Shown piece by piece: positions 24,575-34,022 of a stretch of DNA of 49,640 nt. The notes under the pieces are model-generated. The model worked only from the letters and a program-made list of their open reading frames with translations, was not told the origin of the DNA and made no database searches. Source of the stretch: Firmicutes bacterium UBA3553 (GTDB lineage Bacteria; Bacillota; Clostridia; Tissierellales; Sedimentibacteraceae); NCBI GenBank assembly GCA_002381185.1, contig DFOA01000061.1, forward strand, positions 1 to 49,640. Direction: 5' to 3'. How positions within the stretch are numbered: position 1 is the first letter of the stretch; every line of letters starts with the position of its first letter. Both the position numbers and the translations under genes were made by a program.

Positions 24575-25825
24575 TTGTTATCGTTTATTAGCATATTCAA
24601 TTTAATTATATTTATATTATTTACAGGATTTTATTCTTATCAATTTTATTATGTATTGGTAGGATTGTTCAGAAAAAACAAAGTGCTTATTGCAACTAAA
24701 AATCACAAATATGCGGTTGTAATTGCCGCAAGAAATGAAAGTGCCGTAATCGGACAGTTGATAAGCAGCATTAAAAGGCAAAAATATCCCTCTTCACTAG
24801 TAGACATTTATGTTGTGGCAGATAACTGCACAGATAACACCGCAGAAGTTGCAAGAGAAGCAGGAGCAACTGTTTTTGAAAGATCTAACAGGCAATATGT
24901 CGGCAAAGGCTATGCTTTGGATTATGCGTTTAAAATAATAATGAACAGCACTTCCAATTACGAAGGATATTTTGTTTTTGATGCTGACAATTTGTTGGAC
25001 GAAAATTATATAGCAGAAATGAACAAAGTATTTAATAACGGATATAAAATAGTAACAAGCTACAGAAATTCAAAGAATTATGATACAAATTGGCTGTCAG
25101 CAGGATATTCATTGTGGTTTTTAAGAGAGGCCAAGTACTTAAACAATTCCAGAATGATATTAAACACAGGATGCGCTATTTCAGGCACAGGATTTATGGT
25201 CAGCGATGAAATAATAAGAAAAAATAACGGCTGGAAGCATCACTTACTGACTGAGGACATTGAATTTTCAGTTGACAATGCAATACAGGGAGTACAGATA
25301 GGTTACTGCGGCAAAGCCGTACTATATGATGAACAGCCGTACTTGTTTGAACAGTCTTGGAATCAGAGACTTCGTTGGGCAAAAGGATTTTATCAGGTAT
25401 TTTCTAAATACGGAAAAGAATTGTTTAAAAGCATATTCACTAAAAGAAGTTTTTGCTGCTATGATATGTTTGTAACCATATGTCCTGCTTTGTTCCTTTC
25501 ATTGTTGAGCGTTGGTATAAACATGGTATTTTTAACAGTTGGCTTAATTAACATAGATGTTTATCCGGAGATAATACAAGAAACTTCAGGAGCAATAATA
25601 ATGTCTGTAGTTAACTCTTATTCAGTATTGTTTGCATTAGGATTAATTACAACTATTACAGAATGGAGGCAAATAAAATCAACATCCTGGAATAAAGTAA
25701 AATATTTGTTTACATTCCCCATATTCATTTTCACTTATGTTCCTATTTCTATTGTTGCATTATTCAGAAAAATCGAATGGAAACCAATTACGCACAGCAT
25801 TGTTAAATCTATCGAAGAAGTATAA
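24575..25825 (+). CDS. Membrane glycosyltransferase, family 2 (processive type)
   Basis: The 416-residue protein has an N-terminal helix (~5-30), a GT2 domain with ARNESAVIGQLI (~52), DNCTDNTAEVA, the metal-binding VFDADN (~133), LLTEDIEFS (~226) and QRLRWAKGF (~269, the QxxRW motif), then C-terminal membrane helices (~295-405). This is the layout of hyaluronan/cellulose synthase-like or BcsA-like enzymes that polymerise and export polysaccharide, or of polyprenyl-linked synthases. TTG 24575 is chosen as start because GGAGGT lies ideally upstream. It has its own promoter and terminator. The product polysaccharide is unknown. Confidence 0.9.
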   Translation: MLSFISIFNLIIFILFTGFYSYQFYYVLVGLFRKNKVLIATKNHKYAVVIAARNESAVIGQLISSIKRQKYPSSLVDIYVVADNCTDNTAEVAREAGATVFERSNRQYVGKGYALDYAFKIIMNSTSNYEGYFVFDADNLLDENYIAEMNKVFNNGYKIVTSYRNSKNYDTNWLSAGYSLWFLREAKYLNNSRMILNTGCAISGTGFMVSDEIIRKNNGWKHHLLTEDIEFSVDNAIQGVQIGYCGKAVLYDEQPYLFEQSWNQRLRWAKGFYQVFSKYGKELFKSIFTKRSFCCYDMFVTICPALFLSLLSVGINMVFLTVGLINIDVYPEIIQETSGAIIMSVVNSYSVLFALGLITTITEWRQIKSTSWNKVKYLFTFPIFIFTYVPISIVALFRKIEWKPITHSIVKSIEEV

Positions 25826-25841
25826 CAGTAATAAAGTTTAT

Positions 25842-25873
25842 AAGGGAAAAACTAATAAGGTTTTTCCTTTTTG
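25842..25873 (+). terminator. Terminator after the first glycosyltransferase gene
   Basis: AGGGAAAAACT pairs with AGGTTTTTCC across AATA, followed by TTTTTG; one small mismatch. Confidence 0.75.
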
Positions 25874-25895
25874 TTGCATTTTACCGCTTTAGATG

Positions 25896-25923
25896 TTGAA
25901 TAAAAAAATTCAAGTGATATAAT
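25896..25923 (+). promoter_or_regulatory. Promoter of the second glycosyltransferase gene
   Basis: TTGAAT (25896-25901), 16-bp spacer, TATAAT (25918-25923), 32 bp before the start codon. Confidence 0.75.
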
Positions 25924-25955
25924 TTACATAGAATATATGGGATATGAGGTTGAAT

Positions 25956-27053
25956 ATGAAAATTAGCATAATAATTCCAATTTATAATGTAGAAAAATAT
26001 TTAGCCAGGTGTCTGGACTCTGTTATTAGCCAAACTTACAAAAATCTTGAAATAATTCTTGTAAATGACGGTTCAAAGGATAACAGCCTTAAAATATGCA
26101 AGAATTATCAAAAAAGAGACTCCAGAATCATAATAATAGATAAAATAAATGAAGGCGTTTCTGTTGCAAGAAATACCGGAATTGAAGCTGCGAACGGAAA
26201 ATATATAGGTTTTGTGGATCCGGATGATTGGATAGAACCTGTTATGTACGAAAATATGTATAATACAATTGAAAAATACAAATGCAGTATTGCATTCTGC
26301 AACTATTCCAAAGACAAAAAGACCCGCAGATCATTTAAAACAATTAAAGTTAAAAAGGATGTACTGGAAAAGCTTGATATAATTAATGAGCTTATTGCCA
26401 ATATGATTGGAATTGATGATATATTTCCCAAGTATTACAGTGTTATGGGCTCCGTCTGGAGATGTCTTTACAGCAGAGATTTTTTAAACAAATTCGAATT
26501 AAGGTTTAAGCCCGGAATTACTATTATGGAGGATTTGCTTTTTAATGTCCAAGCATTGATATGCTGCGATAAAGTATGCATTGATCATGGATATTATTAT
26601 CATTACATGATCAACAAAACTTCATCTCTGCATACTTACAATAAAAAAATGTGGCAGGACAATATAGATGTCCATAATAAGCTTGAAGAAATCCTGAAAG
26701 AAGCGGAATTAGACGAATATTTGAGAAACAGACTTGATTTAAGGTATATTGCAATGGCTGCATGCGCTGTTGGAAATGAGGTTTACAGAAGCAATACAAA
26801 CCTCAGTCAAAGAATGAAGATAGCTAAGTTTATAATGAACGACAAAAAATTAAAAGAAGTTTTAAACAGGGCAAAACAATATAACCTCGAAAACCTAAGG
26901 GATTTGAAAACTTTAAAGGACTTGAAAGACTTAAGAAGCAAGGAAGAAGCAGAAAGAGAAAGAATTGTCATAAGAAATCTCATGTTTTACACCGGTTCCG
27001 GTAAATTAAAACCATCGAATAAACGCATAAATGATAACAAAAATAAAGGGTGA
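25956..27053 (+). CDS. Glycosyltransferase family 2 (EpsJ/WcaA-like)
   Basis: The 365-residue cytosolic protein begins MKISIIIPIYNVEKYLARCL, has NDGSKDNS (~36), ARNTGIEAANGKYIGFVDPDDW (~72-93, the DxD-like site in VDPDDW) and IMEDLLFN (~192), all typical of family 2 transferases that decorate surface glycans. The C-terminus is a Leu/Lys/Asp-rich probable coiled coil (LRDLKTLKDLKDLRS). I start at ATG 25956, preceded by GAGGT, not the ATG four codons earlier that overlaps this site. Substrate unknown. It ends in a bidirectional terminator shared with orr. Confidence 0.92.
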   Translation: MKISIIIPIYNVEKYLARCLDSVISQTYKNLEIILVNDGSKDNSLKICKNYQKRDSRIIIIDKINEGVSVARNTGIEAANGKYIGFVDPDDWIEPVMYENMYNTIEKYKCSIAFCNYSKDKKTRRSFKTIKVKKDVLEKLDIINELIANMIGIDDIFPKYYSVMGSVWRCLYSRDFLNKFELRFKPGITIMEDLLFNVQALICCDKVCIDHGYYYHYMINKTSSLHTYNKKMWQDNIDVHNKLEEILKEAELDEYLRNRLDLRYIAMAACAVGNEVYRSNTNLSQRMKIAKFIMNDKKLKEVLNRAKQYNLENLRDLKTLKDLKDLRSKEEAERERIVIRNLMFYTGSGKLKPSNKRINDNKNKG

Positions 27054-27066
27054 TAATCACCCTTTT
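27045..27066. terminator. Bidirectional terminator at the end of glycosyltransferase and ornithine operons
   Basis: AAAGGGTGAT (27045-27054) is perfectly inverted to ATCACCCTTT (27056-27065) around one base, with T-rich and A-rich flanks. It overlaps the glycosyltransferase stop codon. Confidence 0.9.
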
Positions 27067-27071
27067 ATTGT

Positions 27072-28142
27072 TTATCTCAAATATATTTTTTCCACATATG
27101 AGCTGGTTGTGGCCCTTAACAGACTTGAATAGCTTAATTTGAACTTCACAACATCTCCAACCTTGTATTTCTTGTCGGTGTTGTTCATGTTTAAAATCAA
27201 GTGGTCAGAACTTGCGCCCAATATGGATATTTCAGAGTCTATAGGATGCAGGTTGTCAGGATCTACATCCTGTCTTCCTACTGCTATTATGGCTCTTTTT
27301 ATTACTCCTAAGTCTTCATAAACAGGTTTGTTGCCGAAAGCATCCACTCCTGTTTCTCCAATCGGAACCGACTGTTTTTCCTTTAATTCAATTATTTCAG
27401 CTTCCAATGTGAATGCATCATCATAGAAGCCTTCCAGCATCTGGCTGTAAGCAGTTTCATCTCCCAACAAAAATGCTTCGCCAACTCTTAAGTTGTTTAT
27501 TCCCTCAGGAAGCTCCTTCTTGTCGATTAAATAAACGGAACTTGAGTTGCCTCCTGATAACATTTGTAATTTAATATTGAACTTCTTCTCTATTTTTACT
27601 GCTATTTCAACTAATATAGAGAGATTATCCTGTTTAGGTATTACAGCTCCGTAACATGTTAAATTTACACCTAACCCGTACAATTCAATATTTGAAAGTT
27701 TAAGTATTTCTTCAACCACATGGTAAATTTCATCTTCATCCTTAAAGAAAATTCCTTCTCTTAAGTCCCCTAAATCAATCATAAGAAGTATTTTGTGTTT
27801 TTTATTCTGATTTATGGCTGCTTCATTTAACTTCCTGATTGTTTCAATTTCGGAGTTTAATGATAAATCAGCATGAGCCACAACTTCTTCCGCTTCAGAC
27901 ATCATAGGCAGTCTTAAAAGAACTCTTTCTTTTTTTGTTCCTTCATATTTCCTCAGATTCTGGATTCTTGAATCTGCCAAATAATCAATGTTTGATTCCT
28001 CCAGCAGCTTATAAATCTCCATATCGGCACAGTAGCCTTTTGTTACTATCATGAGGGAACACCCTGAACCCTTTACCATTTCTGTTATTTTGTCCAGGTT
28101 ATTTTTTACTTTTTTTAAATCAATCACTAATCTAGGATACAT
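27072..28142 (-). CDS. orr: Ornithine racemase
   Basis: The 356-residue protein is a fold-type III PLP racemase of the alanine-racemase superfamily. It begins MYPRLVIDLKKVKNNLDKI, and the Schiff-base Lys is in MIVTKGYCAD (~Lys35). The family-typical SLNSEIETIRKL, VNLTCYGAV and LGDETAYSQML follow. Conversion of L-ornithine to D-ornithine supplies the substrate of the aminomutase OraSE; position as the last gene of the ord-ortAB-oraSE cluster is as in Clostridium sticklandii. A one-base gap separates it from the MutL-like gene. Ornithine is favoured over alanine because of this context. Confidence 0.92.
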   Translation of the reverse strand: MYPRLVIDLKKVKNNLDKITEMVKGSGCSLMIVTKGYCADMEIYKLLEESNIDYLADSRIQNLRKYEGTKKERVLLRLPMMSEAEEVVAHADLSLNSEIETIRKLNEAAINQNKKHKILLMIDLGDLREGIFFKDEDEIYHVVEEILKLSNIELYGLGVNLTCYGAVIPKQDNLSILVEIAVKIEKKFNIKLQMLSGGNSSSVYLIDKKELPEGINNLRVGEAFLLGDETAYSQMLEGFYDDAFTLEAEIIELKEKQSVPIGETGVDAFGNKPVYEDLGVIKRAIIAVGRQDVDPDNLHPIDSEISILGASSDHLILNMNNTDKKYKVGDVVKFKLSYSSLLRATTSSYVEKIYLR

Positions 28143-28143
28143 A

Positions 28144-29502
28144 TTATTCTCCTATTCTTAAGCTTTTTTTCATTAATTTCAGAGCATCATTCAAATAGCT
28201 TTTTGACAGTACTCCTAATGAGGATAATATATAATCTTCATCAATCAATATACTTGAGGCTTTAGTAGGATACAGCTCCTGCTCCTTGCCGTGAGTCTTG
28301 ATTTTTTCAAGTATTTCTTTTTTGTGCGGAAGCCTTGTAAGAGCACCGCCTGTTCCCACAATGTATTTTATTGCAGTCAGGTCTTTTCCCTCAGCTACGG
28401 TCTTCTTCCCTGATGCCGTGTAGAAATATCTTAAATGTCCTGCATGTCTTTCCAGTGATGTTAAAACAGCTTCCTGCGTCAGGCGTTCTACAAATTGTTT
28501 CTCTCTGTCAGTTTCAGGTATTGGCTTGTAATTTGCAAGAATTTCATCTGCATCATGAAACTCTTTTTTCAGGTTATCTATTCCTATTTTTTCAACAACA
28601 TGGCTCACATTTACAAAGACTCCGAGATCACCTTCAACCGTACGTTTTGCTTCAGGTTCGGGGCTTATTAAAATTGAACTGATTTCTTCAGAACCCCTTG
28701 TTACTGAATGAACGTCAGTTGTTGCACCTCCAACATCAAATACAACCAAGTCTCCTAATTCCTCTTTTAAAACTTTGGCAGCTTCCATAACCGCTCCCGG
28801 GGTTGGAATAATAGGACCTTTGACAAGTTCTCGAACCTTGCTCATTCCCGGCGCATGTATTATATGCTCTTCGAAGGCATCTTGAATGATTTTTCTTGTA
28901 GGTTCAACAACAAGAGTATCTATTTTCGGATATACATTTTCAACTATATAAACCTGATTGCCTGCTTCTTCACACATCAATCTTACTTCTTCCTGGTTTT
29001 CAATATTTCCTGCATATATAATCGGAATATTTAACTCCATTGAAAGAATCATTTCCAGATTGTAAAGTGCCGTGTCTCTTTCGCCGTAATCAACACCACC
29101 AGCGACAAGGATTATATTAGGTTTAATTTCTTGTATTTTCTTTAGATCTGTTCTTCTCATTTTGCCTGAGGTAATCATTTTAATAATTCCTCCGGCACCT
29201 AAAGCAGCTTCCTTTGCTGCTCTGACCGTCATATCATAAACAAGACCATGGACAGTCATTTTTAATCCGCCTGCAGCACTGCTTGTAGCTAACATATCAT
29301 CCCATGTTATTTCATCCGCTTGCAGGTTTTTTGTTAAGGAATCAATAGCACCCTTAAGTCCGACTGTTACATCACCTTCTAAAACGGTTGTAGGTGCCTG
29401 ACCCTGCCCCACAAAAGCGGGGCTGTCAGTACCTATTCCATTGAATGCATTAACTACTGTAGTGGTGCTGCCTATTTCAGCTACCAATACATCAATTTTC
29501 AA
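28144..29502 (-). CDS. GlmL/MutL-like ATPase-fold protein of the ornithine operon
   Basis: The 452-residue protein belongs to the MutL/GlmL family associated with B12-dependent mutases: it opens MKIDVLVAEIGSTTTVVNAF, an actin-like/ASKHA phosphate-loop, and includes LVVFDVGGATTDVHSVT (~258) and KYIVGTGGALTRLPHK. MutL here is not the mismatch-repair protein. Family members sit beside glutamate or ornithine mutase genes and are thought to support reactivation of the cobalamin enzyme, so that role for OraSE is inferred from context. Start is TTG 29502 two bases after the oraE stop, indicating coupled translation. Confidence 0.9.
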   Translation of the reverse strand: MKIDVLVAEIGSTTTVVNAFNGIGTDSPAFVGQGQAPTTVLEGDVTVGLKGAIDSLTKNLQADEITWDDMLATSSAAGGLKMTVHGLVYDMTVRAAKEAALGAGGIIKMITSGKMRRTDLKKIQEIKPNIILVAGGVDYGERDTALYNLEMILSMELNIPIIYAGNIENQEEVRLMCEEAGNQVYIVENVYPKIDTLVVEPTRKIIQDAFEEHIIHAPGMSKVRELVKGPIIPTPGAVMEAAKVLKEELGDLVVFDVGGATTDVHSVTRGSEEISSILISPEPEAKRTVEGDLGVFVNVSHVVEKIGIDNLKKEFHDADEILANYKPIPETDREKQFVERLTQEAVLTSLERHAGHLRYFYTASGKKTVAEGKDLTAIKYIVGTGGALTRLPHKKEILEKIKTHGKEQELYPTKASSILIDEDYILSSLGVLSKSYLNDALKLMKKSLRIGE

Positions 29503-29503
29503 C

Positions 29504-31696
29504 TTAATTCATTTCCCTTCTGCGTTTTACTAAGAAACTTGCAACATCAATACCGTGGGTTCCTCTTCCGAATCCTGCGTCAAGTCCTGCTTCAACTGCT
29601 ATTTCATTTGTTACCTGCGTTCCTCCGCAGATAATCATGACTTTATCTCTTATACCCTTTTCTACACAAAGGTCATGAACTTTTCTCATATTCTTAACAT
29701 GAACATCATCATGTGTTATAATTGTACTCAGTAATATGGCACTTGCATTTGTTTCAATTGCAGCATCCACAAGTTTTTCAACCGGGCATGAAGTTCCGAG
29801 ATATTCATATTTAATACCGAATTTTTCGATTCCTCCGTGCTTGATATCCAATGTTTCTTTCAGACCAACTGAGTGTTCGTCTTCTCCAACTGTTGCAGCA
29901 ACCACAAACAAAGGTTTGTTTTGAATGTCTTCTCTGATTTCAGCTTCTGACATTACTTCAGGTTTTTCAGGAATTACCAGCTCTGTTATGTCAATGTCAA
30001 AGTTTACTTTACCTTTAACTTCGCAGTATGTTCCTTCTGATGGATGCATTACCTGTTTGTGAACAACAGTTACATCCTCAAGTCCCATTTTTTCACCGAA
30101 TTTGATAGCAGCAAATTCTGCTGTTCTCTCATCTAACGGAAGGAATATTGACATCAGTACTGTTCCGTCTGCTCTCCATTCAACCTCAGGTTTTACACGA
30201 TTAGTCTCATAGTATTTTTTAGCATCTTCAAGTCTTACATTAACATTGTCATGTTCATCTAATTCATCAATATATACAATCTTAGAGCGGTCTTCAAAAG
30301 TATCTCCGCCTATTGCATCACTTGCTTTTTCATATTCCGCAGGAACATTGTTATATCCATAGTGAACAGATACAGGAGCAAAATAATCTTCATCTCTTTC
30401 ATAAACAAAGCCATATCCGATTCCGCCTTCGATTTCTCTTGCAATACCGTCTCCATTTCTTTCAGGATATTTTCCGCTGTCAACGAAGAATCCCTGTTCA
30501 ACAGCCTTAAAGAATCCTCCAACCTCAAGCACTTCTTCCATGAACAATATTGCTCTTTCTTTAAGCTCTCTGACTTCTTTGCCTAAAGGCCCTTCTCTGT
30601 CAAGCTTAACCATTTCTCTCAAGCCGTCCATACCTGTAAGAGACTGTTTAGCTGTCATTAAGGCTGCAATGTTGTTATAATGCCATGGCACGTTTCTTCC
30701 TTCATCAGGAGTTATTGTTGATTGAATATCGGCACTTGTAAGTCTGGAAATCATCATGTTCATCGTATGAGTTACAGCTGCTTCACGAGTATCTGATTCC
30801 ATATATTTTGTATTTTGCTGCGCTCTCATTTTATATTCTCTGAATAAATCACGAAGAGCAACCGCATACGGTAAGTCTAATCTCATGCAGGGTGCAGGAG
30901 GAGCTGTTGGAGGCACAGTTGATAATGCAATATTCTCAGGTTTAATACCAACCTTTCTGGAGAATGCCGAGTTAATTGCATGCTGAACCATTAATTCAGG
31001 CATAACCTTCCATGCTTTCATAGCTGTAGCATTGGCGTTGTGAGCTCCATCTATCTGGAGTATTCCTGCCCATGCCATTATTTTTTTAGCTTCACATGCA
31101 TCAACAAAGCTTCTTACCATGTTGACATTTCTGTACAATACGTTGTACTGAGGGTCCTGGTGAGCACCGTTAACGCCTTCTTCAGCAAACATAACTGCTA
31201 TATCCGGACCGGCAACACCTGAAATATATGAGTGGAAATTAATCGGTCGGCCTACTTCATCTTCAATTAAATCGCATGCTTTTCTGCTGGCTCTTACTTG
31301 TTTTCTTGTAACCATTATACCGCCAATACCTTGGTTAGTTCCTTCAAGCAATGAGTCTATGTGTGACTGTCCTGCAGTTCTGATAACCATAATATGGTCA
31401 GCACCATGCCATGCAGCCATACGCATTCTTCTTATGTCGTCTTCAAATCTTCCTGAAGCAATTTCTGTTGTTATAACACAGTCCGGCTGAGGGTCAATGT
31501 ATCCAAATCCCCTGCTTCCCGGCAATGGAACAGAATTTTTCAAGCTTTCTGATGTTTCATGATATTCGAAATCACCAACAGTCCTGCTTTCATTTTGACC
31601 TTCTCTCCAGTGCCAGCCGCGCCTTCTGGGTTCATATTTATCTAAGTCTTTTAAAAGTTCTTTTATATCTAACTTCTTGTTAGGTTCAAGTTTCAT
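29504..31696 (-). CDS. oraE: D-ornithine 4,5-aminomutase, large (PLP/B12-binding) subunit
   Basis: The 730-residue protein catalyses the adenosylcobalamin- and PLP-dependent shift of the terminal amino group of D-ornithine to give 2,4-diaminopentanoate. The cobalt-ligand motif DEHSVG (His608, DxHxxG) is visible, with the PLP-binding Lys eleven residues later in LDIKHGG (Lys619), matching the His618/Lys629 spacing of C. sticklandii OraE. The C-terminal ~120 residues are the Rossmann-like B12 domain (LLSTIITHDD, IICGGTQV, AGFGRGTHG); the N-terminal part is a TIM-barrel-like domain. It partners OraS encoded just upstream. Confidence 0.97.
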   Translation of the reverse strand: MKLEPNKKLDIKELLKDLDKYEPRRRGWHWREGQNESRTVGDFEYHETSESLKNSVPLPGSRGFGYIDPQPDCVITTEIASGRFEDDIRRMRMAAWHGADHIMVIRTAGQSHIDSLLEGTNQGIGGIMVTRKQVRASRKACDLIEDEVGRPINFHSYISGVAGPDIAVMFAEEGVNGAHQDPQYNVLYRNVNMVRSFVDACEAKKIMAWAGILQIDGAHNANATAMKAWKVMPELMVQHAINSAFSRKVGIKPENIALSTVPPTAPPAPCMRLDLPYAVALRDLFREYKMRAQQNTKYMESDTREAAVTHTMNMMISRLTSADIQSTITPDEGRNVPWHYNNIAALMTAKQSLTGMDGLREMVKLDREGPLGKEVRELKERAILFMEEVLEVGGFFKAVEQGFFVDSGKYPERNGDGIAREIEGGIGYGFVYERDEDYFAPVSVHYGYNNVPAEYEKASDAIGGDTFEDRSKIVYIDELDEHDNVNVRLEDAKKYYETNRVKPEVEWRADGTVLMSIFLPLDERTAEFAAIKFGEKMGLEDVTVVHKQVMHPSEGTYCEVKGKVNFDIDITELVIPEKPEVMSEAEIREDIQNKPLFVVAATVGEDEHSVGLKETLDIKHGGIEKFGIKYEYLGTSCPVEKLVDAAIETNASAILLSTIITHDDVHVKNMRKVHDLCVEKGIRDKVMIICGGTQVTNEIAVEAGLDAGFGRGTHGIDVASFLVKRRREMN

Positions 31697-31707
31697 GCTT
31701 CTCCTCC

Positions 31708-32058
31708 TTAAAATAATGTGTCTACGTCGTCCCAGTGTCTTCCGGCAGCAAGCTCTAAACCTGCTTCACGAACTGAGCAGCCAAGTTTTTTAGATAATCT
31801 CCAAACAACGTTTCCTGCGCCCTTACCCATTAGCCCTTTATTCATAACACCTTCAACTATAGGTTTTACTTCAAGGCTTGAGAATCCCATTCTTAATAGA
31901 ACACTTCTTTCAACTGATGGAGTTGTGTTTTTTCTTCCTAATTCTAATAGAGGGTCTACTATTTGTTCTGCTAAATTCCAAAATCTATCATACAATTCTT
32001 CATCTGAAAGATTTGCTAAATGAGCTCTTCTTTGTTCATAATCATCGGCTCTTTTCAT
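31708..32058 (-). CDS. oraS: D-ornithine 4,5-aminomutase, small subunit
   Basis: The 116-residue protein is the alpha/small subunit of the aminomutase heterodimer. Conserved-looking stretches include ERSVLLRMGFSSLEVKPIV and NVVWRLSKKLGCSVREAGLE. Start ATG 32058 has AGGAGGAG upstream. Oddly for this otherwise tight operon, ~146 bp with two strong hairpins lie between ortB and this gene, so oraSE expression may be set separately. Confidence 0.96.
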   Translation of the reverse strand: MKRADDYEQRRAHLANLSDEELYDRFWNLAEQIVDPLLELGRKNTTPSVERSVLLRMGFSSLEVKPIVEGVMNKGLMGKGAGNVVWRLSKKLGCSVREAGLELAAGRHWDDVDTLF

Positions 32059-32096
32059 TTAATGCTCCTCCTGTAATTTAGATAATAATTCGCAAA

Positions 32097-32197
32097 TAGG
32101 CGTATTTACATACGCCTAGCATATCTTTATTTTTTATTTATTGCGCAAGCAACAAGGTTCCCGGGACCCAACAGAAATCTCTGATTTCGTGTTGGGT
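32097..32197 (-). promoter_or_regulatory. Two strong hairpins between ortB and oraS
   Basis: TAGGCGTAT (32097-32105) is perfectly inverted to ATACGCCTA (32110-32118). ACCCAACAGAAATC (32166-32179) pairs with GATTTC-g-TGTTGGGT (32183-32197), 14 bp with one bulge. Neither is followed by a U run on the transcript (minus) strand, so processing, stability or a leaky-termination role is likelier than true termination. Confidence 0.6.
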
Positions 32198-32204
32198 GAG
32201 GTTC

Positions 32205-33605
32205 TTATAATGAAGCTATAACATTCTTTACATATTCAACATCTGTCTTTGTTTCTTCAGCTAAGAAATCAATGTCCGCATCATTAGGTGCAACATTGTA
32301 GTTAGTCAAGGCATTTTTGATTAATGATTTTCTCATGTTGTCTAAATTTGCATCCTGCGCTTTAATCAATGATGGATGTGACGGAAGAATTATATTCTTT
32401 CCTGGTACCTCATCCTTTGGATCTCCAAATTTAACTTCTATTCCGTTTGATCTGGCAAATGAAAGCTGCGGCTGTATGTGCTTGCCTGCTCCTGTATATT
32501 CTGTTTCCTGTACTACTATCATCTGGTCCTGATCCATTTCCTGCGCCATGGAGAATGCTGCTGTAAGTGCTGTGTTTCCTGCCGGTCCTTTTTCCAGTCC
32601 TTCCAGGCTTGCCAATGCTTCAGTTATATAGAACACTTCTCCCTGACGTACTGTCAGATATCTTTCCATGTATCTCAACGGTCTTGCCGCCGAACGAGGA
32701 ACGTCTGATCTGTCCGGCCATGTTGAGAACGGCATACCAAATCCCGTATGTCCTGTGGTAAATGATTTTTTATTGAACTGTGTATCTGCTGCCATATGAA
32801 GTCCTGACAAATCTACGCTGGCTGCAACTATCTTTGACTCTGCTCCTGCTTTTTTCAGGCCTCTTGCTGTTCCTGTGAGGTTTCCGCCGCCTGCGTTTGT
32901 GCACATTACTACATCCGGATCCTTGCCGTATTTTTCTCTGAACTGCATTGCTATTTCATATCCCAGTGTTTCAACCCCTGCTATTGCAAATGGTGTATAC
33001 AATGATGCGTTGAAATATCCAGTCTGTTCCAATATAGCCAGGAATGTATAGAACAATTCAGGTCCTACCGATAACTGAACTACTTCAGCTCCTAATGCTT
33101 CACATTTTCTTGCTTTTTCTATTATTTCAGGCTGTCCTACTCCTCTTGAGTCATAGCATTCCTGTACTACTATGCATTTCAAGCCGTACATAGCTGCCTG
33201 TGATGCCACTGCTGCTCCGTAGTTTCCGCTTGTGGCAGTAACCACACCTTTGTATCCAAGCTTGTATGCCTGATATACTGCTGTTGATGCTCTTCTTGCT
33301 TTAAAGCTTCCTGATGCGTTTGCTGCTTCGTCTTTTATGAATATTCTTGCGCCTTTTCCTGCCGGTGCCAATTTTCTTGCCAGTGCTGTCAAGTTTCTCA
33401 GTTCAAGAATCGGTGTGTTTCCAACGCCGTGTTCTAACTGGATTTTCTGGATTTCTTCGATAGAGAATCCCGCTTCTCTCATCATTCTTTCGTAATCAAA
33501 AGAGATTGAACCGCTTTCAAATATTGAAAAATCCAGCCCTGCTGCCTGTTTCATTATTTCGGGTCTTCTGGACATTACACCAGAATAGCTCATGTCTTTA
33601 TTCAT
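32205..33605 (-). CDS. ortB: 2-amino-4-oxopentanoate thiolase, beta (PLP) subunit
   Basis: The 466-residue protein is a PLP fold-type II enzyme (threonine synthase/tryptophan synthase-beta-like). SGSFKARRAS (~100) carries the PLP lysine and CTNAGGGNLTG (~230) binds the cofactor phosphate. With OrtA it cleaves 2-amino-4-oxopentanoate with CoA to give alanine and acetyl-CoA. Start ATG 33605 follows GGAGGT and overlaps ortA by 8 bases; the frame extends five codons further upstream. Confidence 0.96.
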   Translation of the reverse strand: MNKDMSYSGVMSRRPEIMKQAAGLDFSIFESGSISFDYERMMREAGFSIEEIQKIQLEHGVGNTPILELRNLTALARKLAPAGKGARIFIKDEAANASGSFKARRASTAVYQAYKLGYKGVVTATSGNYGAAVASQAAMYGLKCIVVQECYDSRGVGQPEIIEKARKCEALGAEVVQLSVGPELFYTFLAILEQTGYFNASLYTPFAIAGVETLGYEIAMQFREKYGKDPDVVMCTNAGGGNLTGTARGLKKAGAESKIVAASVDLSGLHMAADTQFNKKSFTTGHTGFGMPFSTWPDRSDVPRSAARPLRYMERYLTVRQGEVFYITEALASLEGLEKGPAGNTALTAAFSMAQEMDQDQMIVVQETEYTGAGKHIQPQLSFARSNGIEVKFGDPKDEVPGKNIILPSHPSLIKAQDANLDNMRKSLIKNALTNYNVAPNDADIDFLAEETKTDVEYVKNVIASL

Positions 33606-33903
33606 TGTCAGCACCTCCAAATACTATTTCTTTCACTTGATCGCTGATTTGTATAAGCTCAGGAACAAATGTACCGAAGTCATGCTTGTAGTATGGATTT
33701 GCTTCCAGCAATGTACCTTTTTCTATACGTTTAGTTCTTGTCAAAACTGTTACTTCATCACCAACATTTGCATCTTCCTGCAAATATCCTTTAATCCACA
33801 TTTCCAACGGAACCTTTTTTGTGTCGTCCGGAACCTGTGGCGCTCTTTGCGATGGTTCTAAAACATTTCTGTGTATTAAAACCCATTCACCTTTTTTAAT
33901 CAT
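33598..33903 (-). CDS. ortA: 2-amino-4-oxopentanoate thiolase, alpha subunit
   Basis: This 101-residue protein has a beta-rich sequence (GEWVLIHRNVLEPSQRAPQVPDDT in two parts) and no obvious cofactor site, matching the small OrtA subunit that pairs with the PLP subunit OrtB. It overlaps ortB by 8 bases. The 11-bp repeats lie just upstream, between it and ord. Confidence 0.94.
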   Translation of the reverse strand: MIKKGEWVLIHRNVLEPSQRAPQVPDDTKKVPLEMWIKGYLQEDANVGDEVTVLTRTKRIEKGTLLEANPYYKHDFGTFVPELIQISDQVKEIVFGGADNE

Positions 33904-33955
33904 TTCTGCACTTCCTTACCTTTATTTTTTTAACCTAACTGATATTGTGAACTAC

Positions 33956-34021
33956 AGATGAACAATGCCCGCAATCAACCGTTCAGCAATTGTTCACCAA
34001 TCGTTCACTCATTGTTCATCT
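33956..34021. repeat. 11-bp tandem repeat array, copy C, closed by a 12-bp inverted repeat
   Basis: TTCAGCAATTG, TTCACCAATCG and TTCACTCATTG run head to tail at exact 11-bp steps (about 33982-34014). The outer AGATGAACAATG (33956-33967) is perfectly inverted to CATTGTTCATCT (34010-34021). It sits inside the ornithine operon between ord and ortA. Confidence 0.78.
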
Positions 34022-34022
34022 A

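Noticed and set aside
32097..32118. Terminator after ortB
   Set aside because: The stem is strong but on the transcript strand it is not followed by a U tract, and oraS is part of the same pathway.
33982..34014. CRISPR-like array from the 11-bp units
   Set aside because: Units are directly adjacent with no spacers, too short and degenerate, and no cas genes are present.
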